A model generated the notes under the pieces. It was not told where the DNA came from, did no database searches, and saw only the letters and a list, made by a program, of their open reading frames with translations. The position numbers were made by a program, and so were the translations under genes. DNA of 64,000 bases from Loxodes magnus (Eukaryota; Ciliophora; Karyorelictea; Loxodida; Loxodidae): positions 62,001 through 126,000 of the forward strand of contig CAMPDV010001244.1 in the NCBI GenBank assembly GCA_946699065.1, read 5' to 3'. Shown piece after piece: positions 1-11,522 of the stretch; position 1 is the first letter of the stretch; each line of letters begins with the position of its first letter.

Positions 1-684
1 TTACCCTTATTTTCCTATTATTCTCTTTTATTTTTATTAAAATAAGTAATAAATCGGTATATTTGGCCTTTTACTTGCAATATTACAATATTATTTTTTG
101 ATAGGAATCTCTTATATTGGTAGTTATTGTTGTATCTTCATTGGGTTGCTGAGCTATTAGAGCTGCTCTAGCTTAGAATTTCTGGAATTTTAAATTGAAT
201 TTTCAGATTTTAACAACTCAATAGTGTTAATCAGTTTTTAAGTTCGTAGATAAAATCACTAATAGTCTTTGTTAGATTTTTAGTCTTCATCCAAAGGAGG
301 TAGAGATCGTTGACCGCATTCTGCTAATAGTTATTAGATTTGTTGTAGAGGTCTGTTATTTCTTTGATGCCATCCTTTATATATAATAATAATAATATAG
401 TTACATGTAAAGGATTTATCTTCACATGGGTTTTCGACTAAGTATTTTTTTTCCATTTTTTTACACGAATGTAGTAGTTTACCACAATAAATATCTTCAG
501 TTCTTGATAGATATTTCTATTTATAGACTCCTTGCTCAGTTATTTATAGATAATTAATATCCTTCACTTTCTTTGCTGTTCTCTTTACTTTAGTTTTTTT
601 CAGGTTCGGCATTTTTCGTAAAATATGATTCACTTACTTGCAATAATAGCAGCTTAAGATTTAATTTTTCTTTATATTTTCCAT
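1..684 (-). pseudogene. Zinc-knuckle/coiled-coil gene fragment, left-arm copy
   Basis: This is the mirror of the gene at 47364-48133, read with TAA/TAG as Gln. The N-terminus has a zinc-knuckle-like motif (C-x2-C-x4-H-x4-M, last Cys replaced), then a coil-rich stretch. It lacks about 82 bp that the right-arm copy has, so the downstream reading differs. It is cut by the window edge. A diverged relative lies at 15285-15680. The function is unknown, but the architecture resembles the other zinc-knuckle proteins here. Confidence 0.4.
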
Positions 685-906
685 TATATTTTTGTTCTAG
701 AAAATGTATTCTTTTTTAAAAATCTTAAATTAGTATTTACATTTGTTTTATTTTTTATAAATTAATTTAACTTATTCATTTTCTATAGCCATTTTATGTT
801 CTTTATTAAAAATTGATAGTGTCTATTAAAATAATTACTATTCTATTACTATGTTATTTTAGATTAGCTAGCAACGAAATAGTAATATTCATTATTTTAA
901 TCTTCT

Positions 907-1220
907 AATAATTGAAAAGATGGTTGTAGCTGAGAATGACCTTCGTGACCACACTTTTTGGTTTTATGGGTAGGAATAATTTCTTTTTTTGTCGTCGAAA
1001 AAGTTCCTGGTCAGGGTTATTCTCTGAAGGGAATGCTGTCTTTGAGATTATCCGCTCATGGTAGGGACTTGAAACATGGCTGCTCATAGCGATTGAGCTC
1101 CCTAGCAGCTGAGCCTGGAGCACAACAGGATATCCCCGTTATTCCATAAAAAGAGAGTGTCGGGTTGTGCAATCGGAAAGGAGTTTCCGGTCCAAAAACT
1201 TTTTTAGTTGAAATAAAAAA
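907..1220 (+). mobile_element. SINE-like family D, recombinant copy
   Basis: This roughly 314-bp element matches 33250-33564, 43908-44218 and 46827-47140. Near its 3' end is a perfect hairpin, CGGAAA-GGAG-TTTCCG, followed by an A-rich end. Unlike the other copies it has no matching target-site duplication. Its outer flank (894-906) is the flank of the 46827 copy and its inner flank (1221-1237) that of the 43908 copy. It is therefore a hybrid made by recombination between two D elements. The short standard-code ORF inside it is not a gene. Confidence 0.85.
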
Positions 1221-1989
1221 AATGATAATTTTGAAATAATAATTATAAAAGAACTAAATTAAGTTTATTATTCTAGTCAATATATTGTTGTGTTGAAAAT
1301 AGAGGATTTCAGATAAAATTAAGAACAACATTTTTTAAATATAGCTTTAAGTTATAATACTATTTTTACTTAAATTTGTTTATAGTAAATTTAATATATT
1401 TATATTATTTAAATAATTTTAATTAGTGCGAAGTAAATTATAATAAAATAATATTCAAATATTAATCAAAAAGTTTTAAACTTAAAATATAGCAAAAAAT
1501 ATAATAAGATGATATACAGCAAGTTATATTAAAAAAATCATATTATATGGTATTAATGATAACAACCAGAATTTAAAAATCATTTTAATTAACCTTGTGT
1601 AAGCTTTTTAAAAATAAAAAATGGAAAAATGATAAGATTTAGGAATTGTAAATTATTTCGTTAATTTTAATTATATATAAATTTTAATATGAAAGGAGAT
1701 ATATATTTATTTATTTTATATTTTTTAAAGTTTTAATTTTATCATTAAATATTAATTAATTAATTTAATAAAAATGATAATTAATAAATCTATAATATTA
1801 TATTTGAACCAAGCTTAATGAAACTTATTTTAGACTGTGGGTAGTTTACTCCTTATATTTTTACTAGTTTAATATATAATATATTTGTTTAATAAGAAAA
1901 TGTTTTATTTTGCTTATAAAAGTCCTGAAATTATAAATTAATATTTTAATTTTTATTATAATTGACTCATTCATTGTTTCAGTCATAAA

Positions 1990-2540
1990 AATTAAGATTT
2001 GATCTGACGAGATTTTTTTTCTTATTTTATATCCTCTTAATAATTAAATCTGTTAACCACATTAATCACATCCAAAGCGATTTAAAGAAAATTTAATTTT
2101 TATTTCACTAAATCTTCGAGAAATAAGACAATTCTTTGCATTTTAAAACATCTTTAAGAGTGTTAGAATAATTTTATTTTTAAATTAAAGAAAATTAATC
2201 TTTTGACATAATTAGTCTTATGACGAAATCTTTATTAATTCATTTTGGTTTTTGACTCAGTTATGTTCTATCTTATATTTTTAGTCGGAAATGAATTTAT
2301 TTTTTCGTATGAAAGTATAAGAAAGGAGTTTGAAACTTAATCAATTAAATACAGCTGTAATGGTTATTTTTTATCTAACTGCTTGTCTTTAAATAATATT
2401 AGTTTTGCTAAGTAATTTTTAAATGCTTGAGGTTTTTATAAGATTGTATTAAAAAGATTCTATGAAATTCTTTAAGATTGAACTTATGTGCATTTGATAA
2501 ACTTATTCCTAAACTTACATCTAAATGTATTTTTCATATT
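1990..2540 (-). other. Weakly coding-like stretch, left-arm copy
   Basis: This is the reverse counterpart of 42600-43330. Read as Gln at TAA/TAG it is open over long distances and rich in Leu, Ile, Lys and Gln, but no domain was recognised. Openness means little under this code, so this is a hint only. Confidence 0.2.
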
Positions 2541-2718
2541 ACGATTTCCTTTTATTTTATTCGTTAAATAAAATTTTAATAGATAAATTTTTTCAAATTA
2601 CTATTTTTAATCTATTTCTCCAGTTTAAAAATTTTAAAATATAGCAAGAAGATTTTTTATTCTTTTAATGTGTACTTTTACTAGAGATTTATTCTATAAT
2701 TATTATATTATCTAAAAA

Positions 2719-3142
2719 AATGGATGTTGGCCACGTCAGCCAAACTAGTAGGTAATCTGGTGCAGTGTATACTGCATTGCGAGTAATCTTGCACAAGATG
2801 CCACCACGGGGAAGGGTGGATAAGCTCTGTTGAGACGTACCTAACTTACCCTGAGAGTTCTCTCTAGCAGTATGAAAATTTGACTGACGGGCCTTCTAAT
2901 TACCAACTTAATAACTATCTCTTACTTGGACCTTATTCAAGAAGACTGAAGCATTTGACTCAAGATTTTAGAATAATTTTTAATAAGAAGATTCTCCATT
3001 TGGAGAAGCTGAAATAACTCATCGAACCTCTAGAATTTAACAAGAATCGTGAGAACATTTTTAAATATTAAATATTAATATTGAAAGAGCTGCGCGCCAT
3101 CGAGGTGTTACACGCTCTATAATAATTTTTATTTATTTATTA
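2719..3142 (+). mobile_element. SINE-like family A, copy 1
   Basis: The head begins ATGGATGTTGGCC. It contains a palindrome GCAGTGTATACTGC enclosed by GTGCA/TGCAC, so the 5' module can fold. It ends with the shared hairpin at 3086-3118 (AGAGCTGCGCGCC, short loop, GGTGTTACACGCTCT) and a TTTATTTATT tail. GC content is far above the flanks. Related copies are at 8912-9329, 34359-34764 and 41987-42407. No target-site duplication was convincing. Confidence 0.85.
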
Positions 3143-3639
3143 AATTTTTTTATTTTAGCAAATTTATTGAGACGATTTAAATTTTTTATTTCTTTTACTA
3201 AAAAATAAATTTTTTAATTTTTGTAAAATAAATACAAAACATTTTATTATGTTTTTATATTTAGGTACAATAGCTAATTTTAATTTTAATTCTATAAAGA
3301 TATGGTTATAAAGTTAATTAGCTTTAATGTAATTTCTATTTATTATTTTTATTTTTTCTAAAATTTCTTTAAGATTTATTTATTTATTTTTAGTTAAAAG
3401 TTTAAACTTTTAATTAAGTTTTTTATAATTTTTCTTGATAATTTTTTAATATTTCGACTACTTCAAAAAGAAGAAATAGAGTTTTCATTAGTTTTATATA
3501 ATGTAAATTTTTTTTCAAAAAATAAATAGCTTAATATATCATTTTTATTAGATAAGACCTTGTTTAGATATTATAACGAATATATAAACTTGATATATTT
3601 TAACTTTGGTATATTTAGTTTATAATCTTAAAAATTAAC

Positions 3640-4359
3640 ATGATAGCTTAGAGATTAAATTAATATGGTCAACCTATAGGGGAAGACGTACCAGGATGGA
3701 CTCCACGGTAGTGGCCACCACGAAGTGCTCTAACAGGTCGTTATTGCAGGATTGAACCTCTATCGGTGGATCATGCATCAGATCTTTATGATGCAATACA
3801 TCAATCTCCCGACGATAAAAACTTCACTTATCTTTTTTCTGGACCTTTTCATGATAAATAAGAATATATTTCTTTCGTTTAATAGTGCTCTTAAAGTAAT
3901 GACCCACTTTACCATGCAGTAATCGATTTGAAAAGTGGACGTGCTGTTGGTGTAATGTCCTATCTACGAATAGATGTAAATTTTGGCGTGATTGAAGTTG
4001 GTCATATTCTTTTCACTAAACTATTGCAGTAGACAAGAGCTGCAACAGAATCTCAATATTTACTTATGTAAAGAGCTTTCGATGAACTTGGATATAGACG
4101 GTACGAATGAAAATGTGATAGTCTTAATGAACCTTCAAAAGCAGCAGCAATTAGACTTGGCTTCAAATTCGAAGGCATTTTCAGATAAGCTGTGGTTTAC
4201 AAGGAAAGATCACGAGATACTGCCTGGTTTTCTATTATTGATAAAGAATGGCCAAGGGTTAAAAAATCCTTTGAGGTTTGGCTTGATGAAGGAAATTTTG
4301 ATGAGAATGGAAACCAAAAGAAATCGCTTAAAGAAATTCGTGAGAGTTTTCAGGAGTAA
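3640..4359 (+). CDS. GNAT-family N-acetyltransferase, left-arm copy
   Basis: It probably transfers an acetyl group from acetyl-CoA to an amine; the substrate is unknown. Reading TAA/TAG as Gln gives 239 residues without a frameshift. The N-terminus holds [20 protein letters not shown], the middle [10 protein letters not shown] and [12 protein letters not shown], then IEVGHILF, a [11 protein letters not shown] segment, [27 protein letters not shown] and [14 protein letters not shown]. These are hallmarks of the RimL-like GNAT group. Codon 157 is TGA, exactly where relatives have Trp (RRYE-W-KCD). Five other Trp are TGG. The start is ATG at 3640. TAA at 4357 matches the usual end of the family; if TAA is only Gln the frame stays open to TGA at 4651. 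GC is much higher than the surroundings. The twin is at 40768-41487. Confidence 0.85.
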
Positions 4360-5119
4360 TTTAAAAATTAAATTAAATTAAATTTATTATAAAGGAATTA
4401 TTTAATCTAGTTCTATGCAAAGAAATTGTTAACTCAATCATAAATAATAATTTTATAGCAAAACAAGTTTCGTCTATAAAACATTTGCTTGTTATCCCAT
4501 TTAAATTAGACTTTGATTATATAATTAAAAGCTTGTATTAAGAAAAGTCGATATTAGCAATCCTCTTAGATAATGTCCTAAAGAAATTATAATATTTTGG
4601 AGTTGCAACTTGATTTTGCTTCATTATAAGAGATTTTTGTGCTTTATAATTGATTGCTAATTAACTTTTTAAAATCCCTTCTTCTTTACAAAAAGAAATA
4701 TAATTATAATAATTTTAAACTTAAGCAAATTAATAAATCTCTTAGTTATTTTTTATGTATAAATGAAGCTATGGATTTAACGTATCATATAAATAAATGT
4801 TGCAATTTCTTCTTTTAAATTTTTAAATTCTTAAATTTTTACCTTTTTAAACACCATTTAACTAAAATTACCCATATAGCACTCCTTCGTTTCAAATATC
4901 ATCTTTTTGCTAGTAAGTTTAAAATTCAAATTTTAAGATTTTAATAAGATAATCTTCTAGAAAATTTGCAGATTCAGCACTGGCTTTTAAATTTGCTCTT
5001 TGTTAATTCTAATTATCTCCTATTTAAAAAAATTGCTTGCATTTTAACTTTAAAAGACTAAACATTGCTTATTTTATGATATTTTAAATAATTATACTTA
5101 AAAAAGTTATAGTGCCATT

Positions 5120-5690
5120 CAGATTATCAAAGTTTTGACTTTTCAAACTTTTTTTGATTTTTCTAGCTTACTTTGTTGATATTTTTATTCTTAATCGTAC
5201 AGATTCTTTTTATTTTGAGCACCTATACCTGGATTGCCTCATAGAACTATTTCTGCAATCGATTATTGCTAATAGATTGGATTTTTTTAGATGTTGAAGC
5301 CTTTTAAATAATTTAATTCTTTTAATAACCAGGAACTTAATCTTCAAATCTTGAATGTTTACTCGTTCTAAGTATCTTTCAACTGTTTTATTTTCAAAGT
5401 TGGACTAAGATTTAAAAATGTTTATTAGGAGTATTCATAAGTGAATAATTTTCTTTACAGAACCAAGAATTTATTTCAATCTGATGAGGATAAGTTAAAT
5501 AATCTAATTCTAAGATTTATTTTTTAGTCAATCATACTTTTATTTATCTAAAATTTGATTCAAACTCTTATATGATTTGTTGTAATATCTCATAAATTTT
5601 GACTTTCTAAACCAAATATCTATTTAAATAACTTAATCCACATCCTCTTTAAAACTTAAATTGATTTATTTTGCCTTTCCTTTTTTCTAA
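5120..5690 (-). CDS. Hypothetical gene, left-arm copy (frameshifted)
   Basis: This is the counterpart of 39467-39990. On the minus strand with Gln at TAA/TAG it contains segments such as LELDYLTYPHQIEINSWF and RYLERVNIQDLKIKFLV, which read as real protein although in two different frames. No family was recognised. The inner end of the inverted repeat lies just upstream, so the 5' part of the gene may have been lost at the breakpoint. Confidence 0.4.
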
Positions 5691-5758
5691 AAAGACTGAC
5701 TAAATGATTTTATTTTGGCAAGTGTTGGATGTCTTTTTCCATATACTTAATTTTACAT

Positions 5759-8700
5759 AATAAATTTATTTTCTTCGCTGTAAAAATACCTTGTAAATCT
5801 AAATAAATTTTAGATGGTAAATAATGATGGTACCTTAAATATAATTTATATATAGTTTGCTTCTATTTATTATTTTAAGAATCTAATAATTTTATATTTA
5901 TTTAATTTTTATAAAGATCTTTATCTTAATATAGTCATTAAAGATTAAAAATAGTCAAATATACACTAACAAGCAATTCTTTAATAAACCTTATGGATTT
6001 GCTATTTTTCTTCTTTTTACTTAGAATTTGCATAAAGTTGCTACTTTATTTATAGAATGCTCTCTTTAGTTTATTTTTTATATAGAGAATATTTATAACT
6101 AGCATCTCTAATTATTTATTGAGCTAAAGGTTATTTTTCATATTTTATAAAAGATAAAAAATGCTAGATTTTTCTCAAATAGCTCTTTTATAAAAAGTTA
6201 TTAGAGTATTTTTAAATTTAGCTTTTTGCCTTTAATAATTTATTCATATATTAAAAAACATTAACTTATTTCCATAAATAACTTAGAAACTTTTTTGAAT
6301 GTCCTCTCTTTTTTTATCAAAGCAGTTTCTTAATTTTTGCTTTCCTAATATTTCTAGTTTCTTATAGTTTCAACTTTTTTTATTTGTTATTTCTTATCCT
6401 TTAGTGACTCTTTTTTAGTAACCATATAGATTATTTATTGGCTTGCTTAAATATGAAGTTAGAAAGGTTAATAAACAAATTTAGACTCTATGGATTAAGA
6501 CTACTTAGCATTATAGCATTATCTCTAATATAAAAATTATATCCCTTATAGAGTTATCTATTCTTATCTCTTCCTTTTGATTTTAATTTTTATAAATTAT
6601 AAGCGCTCTAGTTTTATCTGCCTTTTAATAATGATTTATCTTTTATGTCTATAATTTGCTAATTTTATCAATGGCTGATCTAATATTTAAAAGTTTTGAA
6701 GATAAATGTTTAAGAAGGAGGACTAAGTTATAATAGGAAAGGCTGATAACAGTTTTCTTAAAAGGCTGAATGTATTCTCGGAAGTCTGGTGTGAGGAGTA
6801 CTTCAAATAGATGAAAGTTAAGTTCAATAAATTTAAAAAACTAAAAAGAAATTAGTGATATTCTTCTCAGGAACTTTTATGATTACTTTTGATATTAGCC
6901 TAAACTTGAAAAGTGGAGTCAATGATATAAAAATAAGAAAAATAAATTTTTAATTATTTGAAATTTTAGAATTCTACTATCTTTAAGGGAGTATAATACT
7001 AAAAATTTTTGATTTTTATTCGATAATTTTAAGAACATGTCTTAAAAAATTATCAATTAAGAAAAAATGCAATGACTTTAGTCTAGAAATCAATAAGATT
7101 ATTATTTGAAGAACTGAATTTAAATTTCTGATACTATCAAATGGAAAGTAGAATCTCAAAGATTATACAAGCAAAAAAAAAAATTTTTTTATGTCTTTAA
7201 AGCAATAAAAGGTACAAATGGAAATATTGCTTAAAAATAGAAAGATTATCAACATATTTATGTAGAATAAATTAAATCTAGCAAGAAGTAGATATGATTT
7301 TTACAAATAAAAGTGAAAACCGTTTTTAAAATGCTTAAAATCAAAGTTCACTAAATAAAGCAAAAAAATTAAAATATCCTAAAAAACTACACAGGTTACT
7401 AGGAAATTTCTATAATTTTTAAACAAAATATAAATAAAGAGCCTGTCTTTCTTAGAATATTATTTATTTTACTTATTTATAACATTTTAAAAGTTTTTTT
7501 TTAAGTCATCAATCATCAAAAATCTCTTATATTGTTACTTAGATGATTATGATATTTCAATATGAAGCTATCAAGCATTATTTATTTTAATTTTTTTAGT
7601 TTAGCAATTATAATATAGCACTTAGAACTATTTTTTAATTAAATTTTGTTCTCTTTAAACATCATTTAGAATTAATATTATAAATATAATGTAAGAAAGA
7701 ACTTCTAAATCTTATTTAATTAGTCTTTCATTTTTATTTTTTATTCTATATGATTATTTCTAAGCTTTAGTTATTTGATATTCAACTTGAGATAATAATC
7801 TTCTTAGCTTCTTAATGATATACTAAAAAATTTATTAATCTAATTATAAATAACTTTTGCACTCTATTAAGCAAAGATTCCTTTTAATGATAGCCAAATT
7901 TTTAAAAGTCCTTTAACTATTTTCACATCCCAAAATAATGAGACACTTTATAATTTTTTAACCTGAATTTAATTTAAATTAACTTAAGCATAATTTTTCA
8001 AAACTACTCAATTTAATTTTAAACTATATTATATTGTAAATTTTCACTATTTATTTCAAATATTTTTGAACATACCCTTAATTTACTTCTCGTTCCAAGA
8101 TATCATAAATTATTTATTAGAAAAAAGCATAATTTCAAGTAAGGCAAAAAAAGTTATTTATTATCAAGTAAGTTAAAGATAATAACTTATAACTTTTTTA
8201 ATTGATTAAAGCATTTTCTAAGCTATTTAATTATTTTCTTTTATATTATAAATTCTTTTCTATCAATCTCTGATTTTATCTTTAACCAGCTTTATAATAA
8301 ATGATTTGATGAAAAAATTGTATTGCTTAAATTATTTTATTTTTGTCATTTAATCTAAAATGAAATTGTACTTTTTTAAATATTTCATATGTGTTTTTAT
8401 TTAGAATTATACTATTGAAATTAATTTTTAATTCCTAGAAAAATAAACACATTATTAATGCTTCAGATTTTTATTCTCTCTTATTAATTCTTTAAAATAA
8501 GTATTTTTAATTCTCTTTTATTTTTAATTTTTTTTAATTAAATAGATTTTAATTTTAAAATAAAAGCCTAAAATAGAAAAAAATTTCCGCCTCAGAGTTT
8601 AATTGATACAATGTTGCAAATATAGAAAATTTAACGTCAAAAAAATGAGAGATATATATTCAACTTGCATTATACTATCGATCTCGAATTTTTTTAAGTT

Positions 8701-8905
8701 TTATGCTTGAAGTATCTTAATGATGAGATTTATTTCCCATTTTTTAATTATTTTATTATATTTCAGCTTTTATATAAAAAGCGAAGAAAATTGATACATT
8801 TTTCAAAATTGTTACTTTTGTTTTTTTATTTTTGTATAATTATAAATTAAAAACTTATTATGTAAGAAAATAAAATTTAATAACTTACCTGCTTTAAATT
8901 TAATC
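5759..8905. other. AT-rich spacer, little recognisable
   Basis: No repeat family or known domain was seen. From ATG 6671 to about 7420 on the plus strand the sequence is mildly coding-like (mixed Lys/Gln/Ile/Leu), but it needs many TGA codons as Trp at unremarkable positions, so it is not called a gene. Confidence 0.4.
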
Positions 8906-8911
8906 CATACA

Positions 8912-9329
8912 AATAATAAATAAATATTATTATAGAGCGCGTAGCATCCCATTGGTGAGCATCTCTTTCCATATTAATATTTAATATTAAAAAAATGTTC
9001 TCGTACTTCTTGTTGCCATTCTAGCTTTCCATTGAGTACGTCAGCTTCTCCAAAAAGTGAAACTATTTATCAAAAATTATTCTTGAATCTTAAACCAAAT
9101 GTTCCAGTCTTCTTGAACAAGATCCAAATTAGAATTAATTATTAAGTCATTAATTAGAAGGTCCGTCAGTCAAACGTTCGTGTTGCTAGCGAGAACCCTC
9201 GGGCAAGTTACTTTGTCTCTTCTGAGCTTATTAGCCCTCCCTTTGGTGGCATACAGTGTGAGATTACTCGAATGTAGCATACAATACACCAGATTACCTA
9301 TTAGTTATCCTGACCTATGCCGATGCAAT
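8912..9329 (-). mobile_element. SINE-like family A, copy 2 (diverged)
   Basis: The reverse complement shows the A head (degenerate), the internal GGTAATCTGGTG-like and CACTGTATGCCACC-like blocks and the GACTGACGGACC block, ending in the hairpin at 8934-8967 and a TATTTATTATTT tail. It is the most diverged of the four A copies. Confidence 0.75.
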
Positions 9330-9639
9330 AAATAGTAGAAATATTATTAATTATGTAGATTCTTAGTAGTCTTTAACAATCTAATAAGTCTTAGAAAATG
9401 AATTTTGAAATTAAGATATCTAAATCATCGAAAACATTATATAAGGTTAAAATGAATCAAAACATATTTAATGTAAAGCTTACAATAAAATTTATTTCCT
9501 TAAGAAAGAATAAACTCATCTGAATGTAAACAGAGAAAAAACAAAAAAATTATAAAAAAATTCTTTAAAAGTATACTAAAATAAATATTATATGCTAGTC
9601 TGGTAAAATATACAAGATATAAAATGCTTAGAATAAATT

Positions 9640-9890
9640 AACTTGGATTCGCCTTTCACCTTTATTGGACCTATAAATCGGCTCAATTTCTTTCTTTCCT
9701 CTATTATTCACCTATATTATACTAACCTTTCCTTAAGAAAGGCAAGAAAGGGTGAGATTATAATGAAATGTTGTCGCCTTCAATGCAGTAAGCTTCCAAA
9801 CAATGTTGATGTTCAATATTAACTGCACATCTCTGTTTGCTCAATTGTTAGTTACCGGAGTCTACAGTCAATTTCCAGCTGACCTCATTT
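9640..9890. other. Unexplained GC-raised island
   Basis: About 250 bases are clearly richer in G and C than the neighbours and contain a short inverted pair around 9727-9750 (CCTTTCCTTAAG / CTTAAGAAAGGC). Read on the plus strand from about 9770 it gives a hydrophobic stretch (FNAVSFQTMLMFNINCTSLF). It is not related to families A-D. It could be a remnant of another SINE or of a membrane-protein exon. Confidence 0.3.
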
Positions 9891-9899
9891 TTTTATTAT

Positions 9900-11013
9900 T
9901 AGTTCAAAGAGTAAAAACAGAAGCTAATTTACATTTAATATAAGAAAGTAAAAATTTATATAGATTTGATTTTAGTAAAATTTTAAGATCTTTTATCAAA
10001 AAATTTAATTTCATTCAAATAAAGTAAAATCAAAAGTTTATTTAAGTAACAAAGACTTTATTTATTCTATATCAACATAATCATAGACAGATATTAGTCC
10101 TAAGTATAGCATTAAGTTATTTTAAATTTAAGATTTTCCTAAATTTAGAAGTGAAGGAAAAATTTAATTTTAAGTAAAGATAGTTCTGTCTAGTGAATAA
10201 CTTCTATTTATTAAGAGAAAACTTTTTCCTGATTTATCACGAAAGTTTCATTTTAGTAGTCTTTTAATTTTGCAAAGAAGAAAATGTTCTTTTGGAAATC
10301 CGAATTTTTTTAAGCATAATAAGTTGATTAAATGTTTCAGAACATTATACTTTGCTTATTCTTTTATTTTAATTCTAAAGCATTATCAATTAAATTTAGC
10401 GCTTGCTTAATAAATTTTTCTTTTAAGCGACATAATAATAATAATTTTAATCCTAATGTTATCACATTTTTTACGATCTAAATATAAAAAATAGCAATGA
10501 TTAAAAATGAAAAATAAGCTAGTTAGAATAATGTGGTAAGTTAATCTGACAGCAAATATGAACGGACTTCTCTTTTTATCTAGTCTTTCAGATATTAAAA
10601 ATGACTATAAATATAGCATCTATTAATAAAGAATATCTTTAATCTACTAAACATCTTTAAAACTTAAATATTTTCTTCTTAGTTTCTTTTATCTCCATAA
10701 TGTAATAAAATTATCTAAATTAAGAGTGAACATAATAACTTTAAAATAAAGCTATTAGGTTTAATAAATTCAAATTATATTGTAGAACTTTATAAAAATA
10801 AGCTTTAAAATTAATTATCTATAGTTTATATTTGAATTCATTAATTTCTATATCCTTGCTTATTTATTAAAGCTATGTGAATTAATAGTTAATTGAAGCC
10901 TATATACTTTAATTCTATTCAACTACTTTACCAACTATAAAATCTACCTTTATTTAAATAATTTATTTTTATAAATACATCAAAATAGAAATTATTATAA
11001 AAATATTCTTTAA
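9900..11013. other. AT-rich spacer
   Basis: Nothing recognisable was seen: no repeat shared with the rest of the window and no domain on either strand. Confidence 0.4.
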
Positions 11014-11522
11014 AACCGCCATAGTTGTTCGAAGGTGAATAACAAGGTCATCTTCATCAGAGTTTGGGAAGTCAAGTACCCATAATCGACGTTATGTCTT
11101 CCTCTGCTTTGGTTCTGCCTCGAGAAATAAGATTCTTAGACCTTCGACGTTGGCTTGACTTGGTTTCGTTTATTTTTAATACTGGAACGAAAAAGAAATA
11201 ATATTGCGAGCTTCATTAGAGGTGGGGAATTTAAGTACCCATAATTGACACATGTCGTCCTCTGCTTTGGTGATGCAATGAGACACAATCCTGCCATGTC
11301 CTTGGACCTCCAACAAGTATTAAAGATTACGAGTATTCTGAGATTATATCAGTATTGAACATTTTTATCAGTACTGAATAATTATACCAGTATTGAACAA
11401 GGTTTATCAGTATCTGATAATTTTATTAGTAGCAAACATTCTTGTCAGTATGAAACATTATTTTAAAGAGCTGCGCACCAATGAGAGTGCTACGCGCCCT
11501 ATAATCAAATTTATTTATTTAT
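11014..11522 (+). mobile_element. Dimeric SINE-like family B, copy 1
   Basis: Two related monomers of about 110 bp follow each other (about 11058-11165 and 11208-11320). Both carry AAGTACCCATAAT, then TCCTCTGCTTTGGT and a GACCTTCGACG/GGACCTCC end. A tract of imperfect repeats of about 20 bp (ATCAGTATTGAACA-like, 11340-11458) follows. The element ends with the shared hairpin at 11467-11500 and a TTTATTTATTTAT tail. A near-full copy lies inverted at 32228-32741 and a truncated one at 12545-12650. Confidence 0.85.

Larger units (their letters stand above)
1..5758. repeat. Left arm of giant inverted repeat
   Basis: The reverse complement of this stretch is found at 39366-48133. Positions 1-906 pair with 47141-48133 and 1221-5758 with 39366-43907; the SINE at 907-1220 sits at the junction. 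The arm carries the zinc-knuckle/coil fragment, a D SINE, an A SINE, the GNAT gene and a hypothetical gene. Position 1 still pairs with 48133, so the repeat continues beyond the window. Non-repeat parts of the arms look nearly identical (only a few mismatches per hundred bases in the stretches compared). A segment of about 82 bp present in the right arm near 47860-47945 is missing here, as are the 2.9 kb between the two D copies. Confidence 0.95.

Noticed and set aside
3992..4381. 129-codon standard-code ORF overlapping the GNAT gene (and its twin at 40746-41135)
   Set aside because: It is in another frame of the GNAT gene. The frame from 3640 with Gln at TAA/TAG matches the acetyltransferase family end to end, while this ORF matches nothing.
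6671..7440. Long open frame from ATG 6671
   Set aside because: It crosses many TGA at positions without any family support. Long open frames are expected by chance when TAA and TAG are sense codons.
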